Part shown: piece after piece, positions 1 through 6,752 of the stretch
Layout of the letters: every line of letters starts with the position of its first letter
How positions within the stretch are numbered: position 1 is the stretch's first letter
Assembly (NCBI GenBank): GCA_038872535.1
Contig: JAVZJY010000025.1
Location: 1 to 17,216 of the forward strand
Length of the DNA: 17,216 bases
Reading direction: 5' to 3'
Source of the DNA: JASEJA01 sp038872535
Lineage (GTDB): Archaea; Thermoproteota; Bathyarchaeia; Bathyarchaeales; Bathycorpusculaceae
Notes under the pieces: generated by a model
What the model saw: only the letters and a program-made list of their open reading frames with translations
What the model was told of the DNA's origin: nothing
Databases searched by the model: none
Program-made: the position numbers and the translations under genes

Positions 1-16
1 GTAACCTTCCATCATA

Positions 17-571
17 CTAAACCATCTCCCACATGACGCAATTATAATTGTCACAGTGGGTAGCGTAGAATTGGTGGCTTAACTCATGGACAAAAACATT
101 AACCATTGGAACATTGTTAAAAGGGAAATTGCTAATAATCAACGCCTTCCAGTCAGGTGGGGAGAGTCCAATCATGTCTATTTCATCCCAATCTACAAAG
201 ACTATCAATAGGTCTATGAAGTATCCGTTGTATGTTGTTTCCCCAGACTTGTATTTGAAATCTGAGATAGCCTCTTCAAGCACGTAGTAGGCGTTATCTG
301 AAATGCTGTCTATATGCCAGTTTTTAATCACACACCTCAATACAAACTTAATTTTGAAGGTGTTCCAGAAATCTTTGAAAGCGTTATCCAAATCACTATA
401 CCATAGCCACCGATAGTAACCATATACGGAATCAGCGAAAGCAGTAAATCGTTCACTTTCAACTACAAGAACGTCTATTGTTGTATCCCAGTAGGCATGA
501 GCTTGAGGCACCGATAAAAAGGCACAGGTGACCACAAGGAATAGGCTTATAACAATTATCCTCTTCTGCAT
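17..571 (-). CDS. Secreted archaemetzincin-like zinc metallopeptidase, possibly truncated
   Basis: A 184-residue protein with a signal peptide (charged MQKR, hydrophobic core 5-20, cleavage probably after AHA at 24-26), so it acts outside the membrane. Near the C-terminus H162-E163-x2-H166-x5-H172-C173-x4-C178-x-M180 matches the archaemetzincin pattern HExxHxxGxxHCx4CxM, with Tyr169 in place of the usual Gly. The three His would bind Zn, Glu163 would be the general base, and Met180 would form the Met-turn. Archaemetzincins normally have a further CxxC about 17 residues after the Met; here a TAG stop follows four residues later, so that zinc site is missing. The start ATG lies inside the 3' end of the upstream membrane gene (16-bp overlap), which suggests coupled translation. 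The peptidase class is well supported; activity is uncertain because of the short C-terminus. Substrate is unknown. Confidence 0.75.
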   Translation of the reverse strand: MQKRIIVISLFLVVTCAFLSVPQAHAYWDTTIDVLVVESERFTAFADSVYGYYRWLWYSDLDNAFKDFWNTFKIKFVLRCVIKNWHIDSISDNAYYVLEEAISDFKYKSGETTYNGYFIDLLIVFVDWDEIDMIGLSPPDWKALIISNFPFNNVPMVNVFVHELSHQFYATHCDNYNCVMWEMV

Positions 572-837
572 CTAACCACCAACCCAAATACCAAACATAT
601 CCAAAGAGCCGCCAACAAGACCAACCCAGCATAAGCGAAGGTGTTCCAAGCGAAGTAGCTCTTAAAATCTATCCATTCAGCAACCTCTGGATGCTCCTGT
701 AGAATAGACTGCTTCCAAGATTCATAACGCTGAAAATCCGCATAGCAATATATGCTGTATATCGCCGTCGCAATCACCATCAGAAGCACAATGAACCACA
801 TTGGTATTCCTTTCACTTCTTTCTTTAACTTTTCCAT
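556..837 (-). CDS. Small two-helix membrane protein of unknown function
   Basis: A 93-residue protein starting MEKLKKEVKG. It has two hydrophobic segments, about residues 10-30 (IPMWFIVLLM...) and 63-87 (AYAGLVLLAALWICLVFGLVV), joined by a polar, charged loop of some 30 residues, and it ends in RCRRG. A longer reading from 882 adds 15 residues, but the start at 837 is preferred because a good Shine-Dalgarno (GGAGAG) lies about 9 nt before it. Its stop overlaps the start of the metallopeptidase gene by 16 bp, so the two are probably co-translated. It may be a membrane partner or chaperone for the peptidase; that is inference from position only. I do not recognise a family. Confidence 0.65.
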   Translation of the reverse strand: MEKLKKEVKGIPMWFIVLLMVIATAIYSIYCYADFQRYESWKQSILQEHPEVAEWIDFKSYFAWNTFAYAGLVLLAALWICLVFGLVVRCRRG

Positions 838-878
838 TCTATTACTCTCCTTATACGTTCCTTGCGGGAACGACTCGG

Positions 879-953
879 TCACTTGTTGTGACTATGATTT
901 TTAATACCAAACCATAAAATAGTAACAACAATTAAAACAAAAGAGTTATCCAT
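879..953 (-). CDS. Candidate 24-residue hydrophobic miniprotein
   Basis: ATG at 953 opens a 24-codon frame, MDNSFVLIVVTILWFGIKNH followed by SHNK. Residues 4-16 are strongly hydrophobic and could form a short membrane segment. AAGGTG at 960-965 (read on the minus strand) sits 6 nt before the ATG at good spacing, and the frame begins 2 nt after the stop of the preceding signal-peptide ORF, so re-initiation is plausible. The same frame extends up to an ATG at 1064, but that longer version has an uncharacteristic polar N-terminus and competes with a much better signal peptide in another frame. It could instead be the tail anchor left after a deletion in a larger secreted protein. Confidence 0.35.
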   Translation of the reverse strand: MDNSFVLIVVTILWFGIKNHSHNK

Positions 954-955
954 TC

Positions 956-1054
956 TTAACACCTTCTGTTTTCGGCTTTGACATGGCTTGGCACCGTGAA
1001 CATCAAAAGTATTATGGTGATAGCTATCCATTGAACTATTTTGCTTTTCTTCAT
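956..1054 (-). CDS. Candidate 32-residue signal-peptide ORF (secreted micropeptide or gene remnant)
   Basis: ATG at 1054 opens MKKSKIVQWIAITIILLMFT followed by VPSHVKAENRRC. This is a textbook Sec signal: basic KKSK, a hydrophobic core at 7-20, and a VKA cleavage motif at 25-27. Cleavage would leave only ENRRC. A GGTGA ribosome-binding site lies 3 nt before the ATG and a TATA-like element lies about 35 bp upstream, so a short leader is expected. It is the first frame of the operon that ends in the metallopeptidase. It is either a genuine exported micropeptide or the start of a secreted protein whose body has been lost. The signal-peptide character is clear; the meaning is not. Confidence 0.45.
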   Translation of the reverse strand: MKKSKIVQWIAITIILLMFTVPSHVKAENRRC

Positions 1055-1082
1055 TTTTCACCATTTATAAACTATTGAAAAA

Positions 1083-1097
1083 TTCATATAAATTTAT
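1083..1097 (-). promoter_or_regulatory. TATA-type promoter of the metallopeptidase operon
   Basis: On the minus strand the sequence reads AAATTTATATG, an archaeal TATA box centred near 1089. The usual 25-27 bp spacing puts transcription start near 1063. That gives a leader of about ten bases carrying the GGTGA site before the ATG at 1054. A second, weaker A+T stretch (GATATAAAG) lies near 1107-1115. Confidence 0.5.
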
Positions 1098-1191
1098 CTA
1101 TTACTTTATATCTTCCCTTATTTATTACTTTATCCTCGATGTAAATTCAAATAGATATTAGCTGAGGAATCTTTTAATTGCTATTGTGGAG

Positions 1192-1296
1192 ATGATTTAT
1201 GTGGTGGAAAATAAAATGCATGAAAAAGTGTTCTTATTATATGCGAGGAAGTCCACTGAATTCACTCGCCAACATCTTCAACAGTCACTTCTATAG
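1192..1296 (+). pseudogene. Probable remnant of a serine recombinase N-terminus
   Basis: A 34-codon frame reads MIYVVENKMHEKVFLLYARK then STEFTRQHLQQSLL before TAG. The segment KVFLLYARKSTE at 11-22 looks like the first strand of serine (resolvase/invertase) recombinases, where a hydrophobic strand runs into YxRxST and the Ser is the nucleophile. Such enzymes are normally 180-600 residues; here the match lasts only about 15 residues before a stop and nothing recognisable follows. A remnant of a mobile element is the best reading. The match is short and could be coincidence. Confidence 0.35.
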
Positions 1297-1375
1297 GATA
1301 ATAGATCTATCTCGCTTTCAACTTGCAGCTTCGGTTGTTGCTGAACCGTAAAATATTAGTATGGACTCAACGAAA

Positions 1376-2371
1376 TCATTTTTTGTTGTATAGGTGACAT
1401 GCTACATAGTGGTCTTTACCAATATCAACTAATTTTGGTTCTGTTTTGCGGCATACATCACCGATGATTAATGGACATCGTGTGTGGAACCTACAACCTG
1501 AAGGTGGATTAATAGGACTTGGTATCTCACCTTTAATAATCGTCTCACTACGTTTTGCGGCGGGGTCAGGCACTGGAACCGCGTTAAGTAGCGCTTGTGT
1601 ATAGGGATGTAAGGGTTCGTTAATTACTTGTTCCACATTCCCCTTTTCCATTATCTTGCCAAGGTACATTATTGCGATGCTATCGCAGATATGCCTTGCC
1701 AAGGCAAGATCATGCGTTATGTAGAGAAAAGTGGTTTGATATTTTTCACGTAAGGAAAACATGAGGTTTAAAATTTCAGCTCTGATAGAAACATCCAGCA
1801 TCGAAACCGGTTCGTCTGCCACAACAAATTCAGGGTTTAATACAAAAGCTCTTGCAACTGCTACTCTTTGTCTTTGTCCACCGCTTAGCTCATGTGGATA
1901 GCGGAAGAAGAATTCATCAGGTGGAGTTAACTCCACGTCTTCTAGAGTCTTTTTCACTAATCCCTCAACAACCTCTGGAGGTTTATCTTCCAATATTCGT
2001 ATAGGTTCCGCGACAATATCCCCTACAGTCATTCTGGGATTAAGAGATGCGTATGGATCTTGGAATATTATTTGCATTTGGCGTCTTAGCGGTCGCATTT
2101 CATTTTCGCTGAGGAAGGTTATGTCTCTATTTTTGAAGTAAATTTTACCTTGTGAGGGTTCTATAAGTCTGAGGATCAATCTTCCAGTTGTGGTTTTCCC
2201 GCTTCCACTTTCTCCTGCTAGTCCATAGATTTCACCTTTTTTTATCTCTAGATCAATGCCATCTACAGCGCGGACAGCAAGCATTTCCCTTGATATTAAA
2301 CTAGTGAAAAACCCTTTTTTAAGTTCAAACCATTTCTTGAGATTCACTGCTTTAATCAATGTTTCCTGCAT
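1376..2371 (-). CDS. dppF: Dipeptide/oligopeptide ABC importer, ATPase subunit (DppF/OppF-like)
   Basis: A 331-residue cytoplasmic ATPase that would drive peptide import with its partner encoded just upstream. Visible in order: Walker A GESGSGKTT (53-61), Q-loop Gln104 in IIFQDPYASLNP, signature LSGGQ (162-166), Walker B VVADEP (183-188, catalytic Glu187), D-loop SMLD, and H-loop His220. The C-terminal oligopeptide-transport extension has Cys293, Cys299, Cys307 and Cys325, the set known to hold a [4Fe-4S] cluster in some Opp ATPases. Length is normal. The start follows an AAGGTGA site, and the upstream ATPase gene ends 5 nt before it, so they form one operon. Family 5 systems also import oligosaccharides or nickel, so peptide specificity is likely but not proven. 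Confidence 0.92.
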   Translation of the reverse strand: MQETLIKAVNLKKWFELKKGFFTSLISREMLAVRAVDGIDLEIKKGEIYGLAGESGSGKTTTGRLILRLIEPSQGKIYFKNRDITFLSENEMRPLRRQMQIIFQDPYASLNPRMTVGDIVAEPIRILEDKPPEVVEGLVKKTLEDVELTPPDEFFFRYPHELSGGQRQRVAVARAFVLNPEFVVADEPVSMLDVSIRAEILNLMFSLREKYQTTFLYITHDLALARHICDSIAIMYLGKIMEKGNVEQVINEPLHPYTQALLNAVPVPDPAAKRSETIIKGEIPSPINPPSGCRFHTRCPLIIGDVCRKTEPKLVDIGKDHYVACHLYNKK

Positions 2372-2376
2372 TCACT

Positions 2377-3336
2377 TCACCTTTTTATAAAATGGCACGC
2401 AACAAAATGATCTTTTTCAACTTCAACTTCGACGGGTTCCTCTTTTTTGCATATGTCCATGGCATATCTACATCTGGGATGAAATCTGCATCCTGAAGGC
2501 GGGTGTAACAAATCTGGGGGGGTTCCTGGTATTGAAGTTACACGGGTTCTTGGACCTTTGATGTTTGGAAAAGCAGAGATTAATCCTGAAGTATAAGGAT
2601 GAAGTGGATTATGGAAAATGCTCGTTGAATTGCCATGCTCCACTATTTTTCCCGCATACATGATAGTAATTTTTTCACAGGTCTCCGCAATAATAGATAA
2701 GTCGTGAGTTATGAGGATCATAGACAAATTTAGTTTATCTTTAAGTTCTCGCATAAGTTTCAAAATTTGCGCTTGGACAACAACATCTAAAGCTGTTCCT
2801 GGTTCATCAGCTATCAATAATGAGGGGTTGCAGGCAAGGGCCATCGCTATTAAGGCTCTCTGTTTCATACCTCCACTAAATTCATGAGGATAATTGTCAA
2901 AACGGGAGGGGTCTATGCCCACAAGTTCTAAGAGTTTTTTGGTTCTTGAAACAGCTTCTTCTCTAGTTATATCTTCATGAACTCTGATGGCTTCAATGAT
3001 TTGATCACCAACCTTGTAAACGGGGTTAAATGCGTTCATAGCTCCTTGAAAAACGATCGAGATTCCCTTCCACCTTATGTCTTTGCGCATTTTTTCCTCT
3101 GAGATTTCTAACAAGTCAATGTTTGAAAAAAAGATTTTTCCACCCTTAATTTCACCATTTGACGGTAGAATTTTTAGTATCGTCAAGGCCGTTGTTGTTT
3201 TTCCACATCCTGATTCTCCAGCAAGTCCCATTGCCTCGCCTTTTTCTACTTGAAAACTAACATCATCGACGGCTTTTACATAGCCGCGTTTAATTCTAAA
3301 ATAAGTCTTTAAATTTTTTACTTCCAATAGTGCCAT
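2377..3336 (-). CDS. dppD: Dipeptide/oligopeptide ABC importer, ATPase subunit (DppD/OppD-like)
   Basis: A 319-residue ATPase, the first gene of the leftward ATPase pair. Motifs: Walker A GESGCGKTT (40-48), Q-loop Gln97 in VFQGAMNAFNP, signature FSGGM (153-157), a common variant in the DppD branch, Walker B LLIADEP (173-179, Glu178), and H-loop His211. The C-terminal extension PPSGCRFHPRC continues to Cys296 and Cys314, giving four Cys (283, 289, 296, 314) suited to an iron-sulfur cluster. The FQGAMNAFNP Q-loop and FSGGMKQR signature distinguish it from the DppF-type partner. A GAGGG ribosome-binding site precedes the ATG, and a strong AAAACTTAAATATG promoter lies about 60 bp upstream. The permeases lie more than 2 kb away in the opposite orientation. 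Confidence 0.92.
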   Translation of the reverse strand: MALLEVKNLKTYFRIKRGYVKAVDDVSFQVEKGEAMGLAGESGCGKTTTALTILKILPSNGEIKGGKIFFSNIDLLEISEEKMRKDIRWKGISIVFQGAMNAFNPVYKVGDQIIEAIRVHEDITREEAVSRTKKLLELVGIDPSRFDNYPHEFSGGMKQRALIAMALACNPSLLIADEPGTALDVVVQAQILKLMRELKDKLNLSMILITHDLSIIAETCEKITIMYAGKIVEHGNSTSIFHNPLHPYTSGLISAFPNIKGPRTRVTSIPGTPPDLLHPPSGCRFHPRCRYAMDICKKEEPVEVEVEKDHFVACHFIKR

Positions 3337-3395
3337 TAATTTTTGCCCTCTATGAAGTTTTTAGGACGGATTGTTAGATAGTAGATTTAACGACG

Positions 3396-3409
3396 CATAT
3401 TTAAGTTTT
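3396..3409 (-). promoter_or_regulatory. Core promoter of the ATPase pair
   Basis: On the minus strand AAAACTTAAATATG combines an A-rich BRE-like start with a TATA box centred near 3400. Expected transcription start is near 3374, giving a leader of about 38 nt that includes the GAGGG site before the ATG at 3336. The same core appears before the C25-like peptidase and dppB genes, with a close variant before the cohesin gene near 13.5 kb. Confidence 0.5.
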
Positions 3410-3532
3410 AATGATCTTTTTCTTTTTGGTTAAAAAATTAAAATTTGGAAAAGCTAAAAAGAGGCAGAAAAAAGGCAAAATATTTTGTTCTTTTGAATTG
3501 AGTATGCATACACCTAAAAGGGTTGGGCTACT

Positions 3533-3968
3533 ATGAATGAAAGTGAAAATGTGTTTTCCTGTTTTAAATGTGAAGAGTTTGTGCCAAAAATGTAAATTTT
3601 GTTTCCATTATGGTAGGCGACTCTTCCAGTCAAATGTTACCACGTTGTTGTCATGTTCAGCCGGATTCTACTCCTTGAGTGGAATCCTTATTAGCATTCT
3701 ATTCCTTCCGTATTTTTTGTCTGTTACAACAATTGAGTTGATATCTGCCATCTTTATTGCTTTAGGAGTCAAATTTGCGGGGTACTCGGGTTTAATGCTA
3801 TCAGATGTCACTACGATCTTTTTCGTTTATCTTCTAATGCATTTCCAAAATCCGGTGGTTATAATAAAGTTGATAATATTTCGTTTGTTAGAAGCTTATT
3901 TTATCATACATGAATGGGTGAGACTTAGTGAATGTAAGTGCATGTGTGACATATTATCCAATTTTTGA
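3533..3968 (+). pseudogene. Zinc-ribbon membrane protein with an apparent frameshift in the ribbon
   Basis: From ATG 3533 the frame reads MNESENVFSCFKCEEFVPKM and then stops at TAA. Moving forward by one base at the run of five A near 3588-3592 joins it to a frame reading CKFCFHYGRRL, which continues to 3968. Together they look like a degenerate zinc ribbon of the CxxC...KFCxxCGxxL type, with the last Cys replaced by Tyr. The downstream part has hydrophobic stretches at about residues 37-61, 65-88 and 91-124 of the frame beginning at 3537, suggesting three or four membrane helices, and a Cys-containing tail (CKCMC). It may be a decaying gene, a recoding site, or an indel error in the A-run. 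The intact alternative is the 143-residue frame starting at 3537. The last 15 bp overlap the convergent peptidase gene. Confidence 0.5.
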
Positions 3969-5663
3969 GGAAGAAGCAAAAGTATAGTTAAATTCATAAC
4001 TGATTTTGAAAATTGTATATTTTCGACGAAAATTTACTGAATTAGCTTTAAAACGCGACTTTTTAAACATAAAACTGTTTTCAGACACAATTAATCTAAA
4101 GAAAAAATAGACAGCTACTATAACTATTAGAAAAAAACTTATTAAAGATTCTAGAGGATGCAGAGCGTATCGTGGTTCTGGTATTACAATTGCCACGTTT
4201 TCAAGGTTTATTCGTTTTAAATTATCGCCCGGGTTGAATTCTTCTTGGACGCCTTCTACACTTATAGTTAACATGGTTTTAACAGAACTTACATTAGCAA
4301 CAGAGTAAGGTTTCGTTACAGTGTAGTTTACTATTGTAAACTCCCTTGGCTCTAATGACAATGGAAGGATTGTTAGTGTAAAAGAAAAAGATCTAATTGT
4401 AAAAGCGAAGTATTCTGTGAAATTTCCCCTGTTCTCAATCTTTGCGGTAATTAGAAGGTTCTCTTCGTTTTTTGAACCCTGAAAGCAAAGTTTAATCATT
4501 GCAATTGATATATCATGGATTTTTAAATCTTGCTTAATGCATGGTCTAAGTATTGGGTCACCAATTATTGTCAAACCGTAGAAAATAAAAGGGTTGAGCT
4601 CTTTAGGCTGTTCTTGTAGCCATTCTTGAAGTGCATTTCCAATAAAATCACCTTTTGATAGCATATTAAAAAATCTTCTAAACGAAATAGAGAACATGTC
4701 ATCTGTACAGCCGATTGCTAGAAGTCCATAGTTAGTTGTAAAAACCGCAGATCCTGCTAAGTAGTCCTGTTCCGTATATCTTGCTGCTGAGCATGTAAAA
4801 AAAAGATAAAGTAGTATGCGAGGATCTATATTTCGGTATTCCCACGAATAAACCGTTCCTCCGGTGGGCTTCCCATTAACCTCAAAAACGTTGTAATCAA
4901 ATGAGCCATGTGCCATCAAGTATAACCATTGAAAGCCGAAAGTATCCTTAAGTCTAGTTTTAAAATCTTCTGCTGTGGTGACCGTTGAGTCTGCTTCAAT
5001 TGTTATGTCAGTGGACACTTCACTTAAAGAAACATTTGCTTCTTCTGTCCATCCAATGCCATCATCGTCGATATATGCAAGTGTACGCCACCAGGGCAGT
5101 ACCCGTAAGCCATGTCTGTATTGGTGGTTTCTGTCAAAATAATTGTTCAATAATCTGGCTTCTTCACCTATTCCAAGCGCAGAAGGTTTAAGCCAACCAA
5201 TCCATATTTCTGGGCTCACATCCCCTTCGTGTTCATTATAAACTCCATCTCCGTCGTCGTCTTTCCAGTAACCATTTAAATCTCGATAATACATGTCTGT
5301 GGGGAACTTCTTTCCACCAAGTTCGTACCACGCTACAGGAATATTTCCAATGAATAAGGCGCCAACCAAGCCCCGTGAGAGTGCTTCTGATAGGCATAAC
5401 CTGATCCCCTGTGGAGTCTTATCTTGCAGTTGATTGGTTTCGATTATGCTCACTGAAAAACCGTCGTCTTCGATATCCATAATGTAACAATTTAGAGAAG
5501 ATTTAATTTCTGGATAGATGGTTGAGTTAACTAGTAAAATGACTAAAGGCTTGTCAGATTTAGTATTTGTGGCAGTGGATGCAGTAAATGTTGAAAAGTT
5601 TGACGTTAAAATTAGCGATGGTAGTGATAAAATTAGGAAAATGTTAAAAGATTTTTTGAACAT
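3954..5663 (-). CDS. Membrane-anchored C25 (gingipain)-like cysteine peptidase with CARDB-like domain
   Basis: A 569-residue surface protein. A signal peptide covers residues 1 to about 28. The caspase-like (clan CD) domain shows GALFIGNIPVAWYE (101-114), the acidic FPTDMYYRDLNGYWKDDDGDG region (120-140), PEIWIGWL (151-158), His252 in YLMAHGS and Cys291 in LFFTCSAARY, the expected catalytic dyad. FYGLTIIGDP (361-370) is a typical end of this domain. Residues about 380-492 look like a CARDB/Ig-type beta domain. A membrane helix at about 504-527 and a basic tail (FKKSRFKANSVNFRRK) place the enzyme outside the cell. It should cleave extracellular protein after specific residues, and its position beside a peptide importer fits a protein-scavenging role. 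The start is supported by a TATA box that puts transcription start within a few bases of the ATG. Confidence 0.85.
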   Translation of the reverse strand: MFKKSFNIFLILSLPSLILTSNFSTFTASTATNTKSDKPLVILLVNSTIYPEIKSSLNCYIMDIEDDGFSVSIIETNQLQDKTPQGIRLCLSEALSRGLVGALFIGNIPVAWYELGGKKFPTDMYYRDLNGYWKDDDGDGVYNEHEGDVSPEIWIGWLKPSALGIGEEARLLNNYFDRNHQYRHGLRVLPWWRTLAYIDDDGIGWTEEANVSLSEVSTDITIEADSTVTTAEDFKTRLKDTFGFQWLYLMAHGSFDYNVFEVNGKPTGGTVYSWEYRNIDPRILLYLFFTCSAARYTEQDYLAGSAVFTTNYGLLAIGCTDDMFSISFRRFFNMLSKGDFIGNALQEWLQEQPKELNPFIFYGLTIIGDPILRPCIKQDLKIHDISIAMIKLCFQGSKNEENLLITAKIENRGNFTEYFAFTIRSFSFTLTILPLSLEPREFTIVNYTVTKPYSVANVSSVKTMLTISVEGVQEEFNPGDNLKRINLENVAIVIPEPRYALHPLESLISFFLIVIVAVYFFFRLIVSENSFMFKKSRFKANSVNFRRKYTIFKISYEFNYTFASSSKIG

Positions 5664-5684
5664 TGCAAGAGTATTGTCGCCTCA

Positions 5685-5702
5685 TAAATATTTAAGGTTT
5701 TG
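5685..5702 (-). promoter_or_regulatory. Promoter of the C25-like peptidase gene
   Basis: Read on the minus strand, CAAAACCTTAAATATTTA gives a BRE-like AAAACC followed by a TATA box centred near 5692. Transcription start is expected near 5666, three bases before the ATG at 5663, so the message should be nearly leaderless. It is one arm of the palindrome shared with the dppB promoter. Confidence 0.55.
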
Positions 5703-5724
5703 TTGTTGTGCAAAACCTTAAATA
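5689..5724. repeat. 36-bp inverted repeat spanning the divergent promoters
   Basis: Perfect 14-bp arms, TATTTAAGGTTTTG at 5689-5702 and CAAAACCTTAAATA at 5711-5724, are separated by the 8-bp spacer TTGTTGTG. Each arm read outward is a BRE plus TATA element, one toward the peptidase and one toward dppB. The symmetry could simply be two facing promoters of the same strength, or an operator for a dimeric regulator that controls both. Confidence 0.75.
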
Positions 5725-5725
5725 A
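5711..5725 (+). promoter_or_regulatory. Promoter of the dppBC permease genes
   Basis: CAAAACCTTAAATAA carries a BRE-like AAAACC and a TATA box centred near 5721. Expected transcription start is near 5747, leaving a leader of about 19 nt that contains the GGTGA ribosome-binding site (5754-5758) before the TTG start at 5766. Confidence 0.55.
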
Positions 5726-5765
5726 TCAATTCGAAATCTGAATTAGTTGAATCGGTGAAAATGTC

Positions 5766-6752
5766 TTGGGATTGCGGTCCTACATAATTAAAAAAGTTGT
5801 TTACTTAGTTTTGCTGGTTTTCTTTGTTATAACATTAAATTTTATAATATTTATTCTCATGCCTGGCGATCCTACAGCCGTCTTGGCCAGTTCTGCGCGT
5901 TTGAAGACACAAGAACAAGTTGAAATTGTCCGTAAACTGTATGGATTGGATGATCCACTTCATGTAAGATATTTCAAGTATTTACAAAACATGTTCACTT
6001 TTAATTTCGGTTTTTCTTATTTTACTGGTCGGGCAGTATCTGAAGAAATTGGCAGGAGATTGACTAATACTCTTTTACTTGTTGGTATATCAACAGTTAC
6101 TTCAATAGTTATTGGAGTCCTTCTTGGGGTTATAGCGGCTGCCAAGAGAGGAAAATTTTTTGATTCTTTTTCCGTAACAGCTTCCTTGGTTACATATTCG
6201 CTTCCGTCATTTTGGATTGGTATGGTTCTTCTTCTAATTTTTTCTTTTTGGTTACGCTGGTTCCCAATTGGTGGTGTTGTTCCTCCCGAATGGGCTCAAA
6301 ATCCACCTCCAAACATTTTTGTGGAAATTCAGGGAAGGGCATACTACCTTTTCTTACCAGTACTTACTCTCACTCTCTTTCAGTATGGTGGTTATTTGTT
6401 GTTTACACGGGCGGTCATGCTTGAATCGCTGACTGAAGATTATATAGTGACTGCTAAGGCCAAAGGGGTTAAAGAAAGAGTTATTCTCTTCAAGCATGCC
6501 TTAAAAAATGCATCTCTACCTCTTATAACAAATATAGCTCTTTCTTTTGGTTTTATGTTAAGTGGCGCTATTATTACGGAACAAGTGTTCAGTTATCCAG
6601 GTTTAGGTCTTTGGCTTTGGGACGCCATCGCTTTTGTGGATTATCCTGTGCTTCAAGCGATGTTTTACATAATTGCTTTATGCGTGATAGTTGCAAATTT
6701 CATAGCAGATCTACTCTACGGGGTTATTGATCCAAGGATAAAATATGAGTGA
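5766..6752 (+). CDS. dppB: Dipeptide/oligopeptide ABC importer, permease subunit (DppB/OppB-like)
   Basis: A 328-residue inner permease with about six membrane helices, the first at residues 10-31. Family hallmarks are the LMPGDP motif after helix 1 (31-36), RLTNTLLLVG before helix 2, the cytoplasmic EAA-type loop EDYIVTAKAKGVKERVILFKH (224-244) that docks the ATPase, and TEQVFSYPGLG (271-281) near the end. Length is normal. The start is TTG: a GGTGA site sits 7 nt upstream, and the nearby ATG at 5761 is in a different frame that stops after eight codons. The stop overlaps the start of dppC, so the two permeases are translationally coupled. With dppC, dppD and dppF it would form the membrane part of the importer. 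Confidence 0.92.
   Translation: MGLRSYIIKKVVYLVLLVFFVITLNFIIFILMPGDPTAVLASSARLKTQEQVEIVRKLYGLDDPLHVRYFKYLQNMFTFNFGFSYFTGRAVSEEIGRRLTNTLLLVGISTVTSIVIGVLLGVIAAAKRGKFFDSFSVTASLVTYSLPSFWIGMVLLLIFSFWLRWFPIGGVVPPEWAQNPPPNIFVEIQGRAYYLFLPVLTLTLFQYGGYLLFTRAVMLESLTEDYIVTAKAKGVKERVILFKHALKNASLPLITNIALSFGFMLSGAIITEQVFSYPGLGLWLWDAIAFVDYPVLQAMFYIIALCVIVANFIADLLYGVIDPRIKYE

Larger units (their letters stand above)
1065..1375. other. Gene-poor gap between the peptidase operon and the ATPase genes
   Basis: About 310 bases without a convincing intact gene. The left third is A+T-rich and holds the leftward promoter. The middle holds short plus-strand frames: the recombinase-like fragment at 1192-1296 and an overlapping 50-codon frame at 1199-1351 (starting MWWKIKCMKK) with no recognisable motif. 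No tRNA, CRISPR or clear terminal repeat is visible. Confidence 0.5.

Noticed and set aside
17..19. TAG stop of the metallopeptidase as a pyrrolysine codon or readthrough site
   Set aside because: Only five codons are visible beyond it and there is no pyl gene in the window, so nothing supports recoding.
879..1064. A 61-codon minus-strand frame from ATG 1064
   Set aside because: Its N-terminal half is polar and unlike a folded protein, while another frame over the same bases gives a near-perfect signal peptide. Only its last 24 codons, with their own RBS, are kept as a candidate.
1199..1351. A 50-codon plus-strand frame (starting MWWKIKCMKK)
   Set aside because: No recognised motif, and it overlaps the recombinase-like fragment in another frame. 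It is mentioned only within the gap description.
5761..5787. ATG at 5761 as the start of dppB
   Set aside because: It is in a different frame and stops after eight codons. The TTG at 5766 has the correct frame and a well-spaced GGTGA site.
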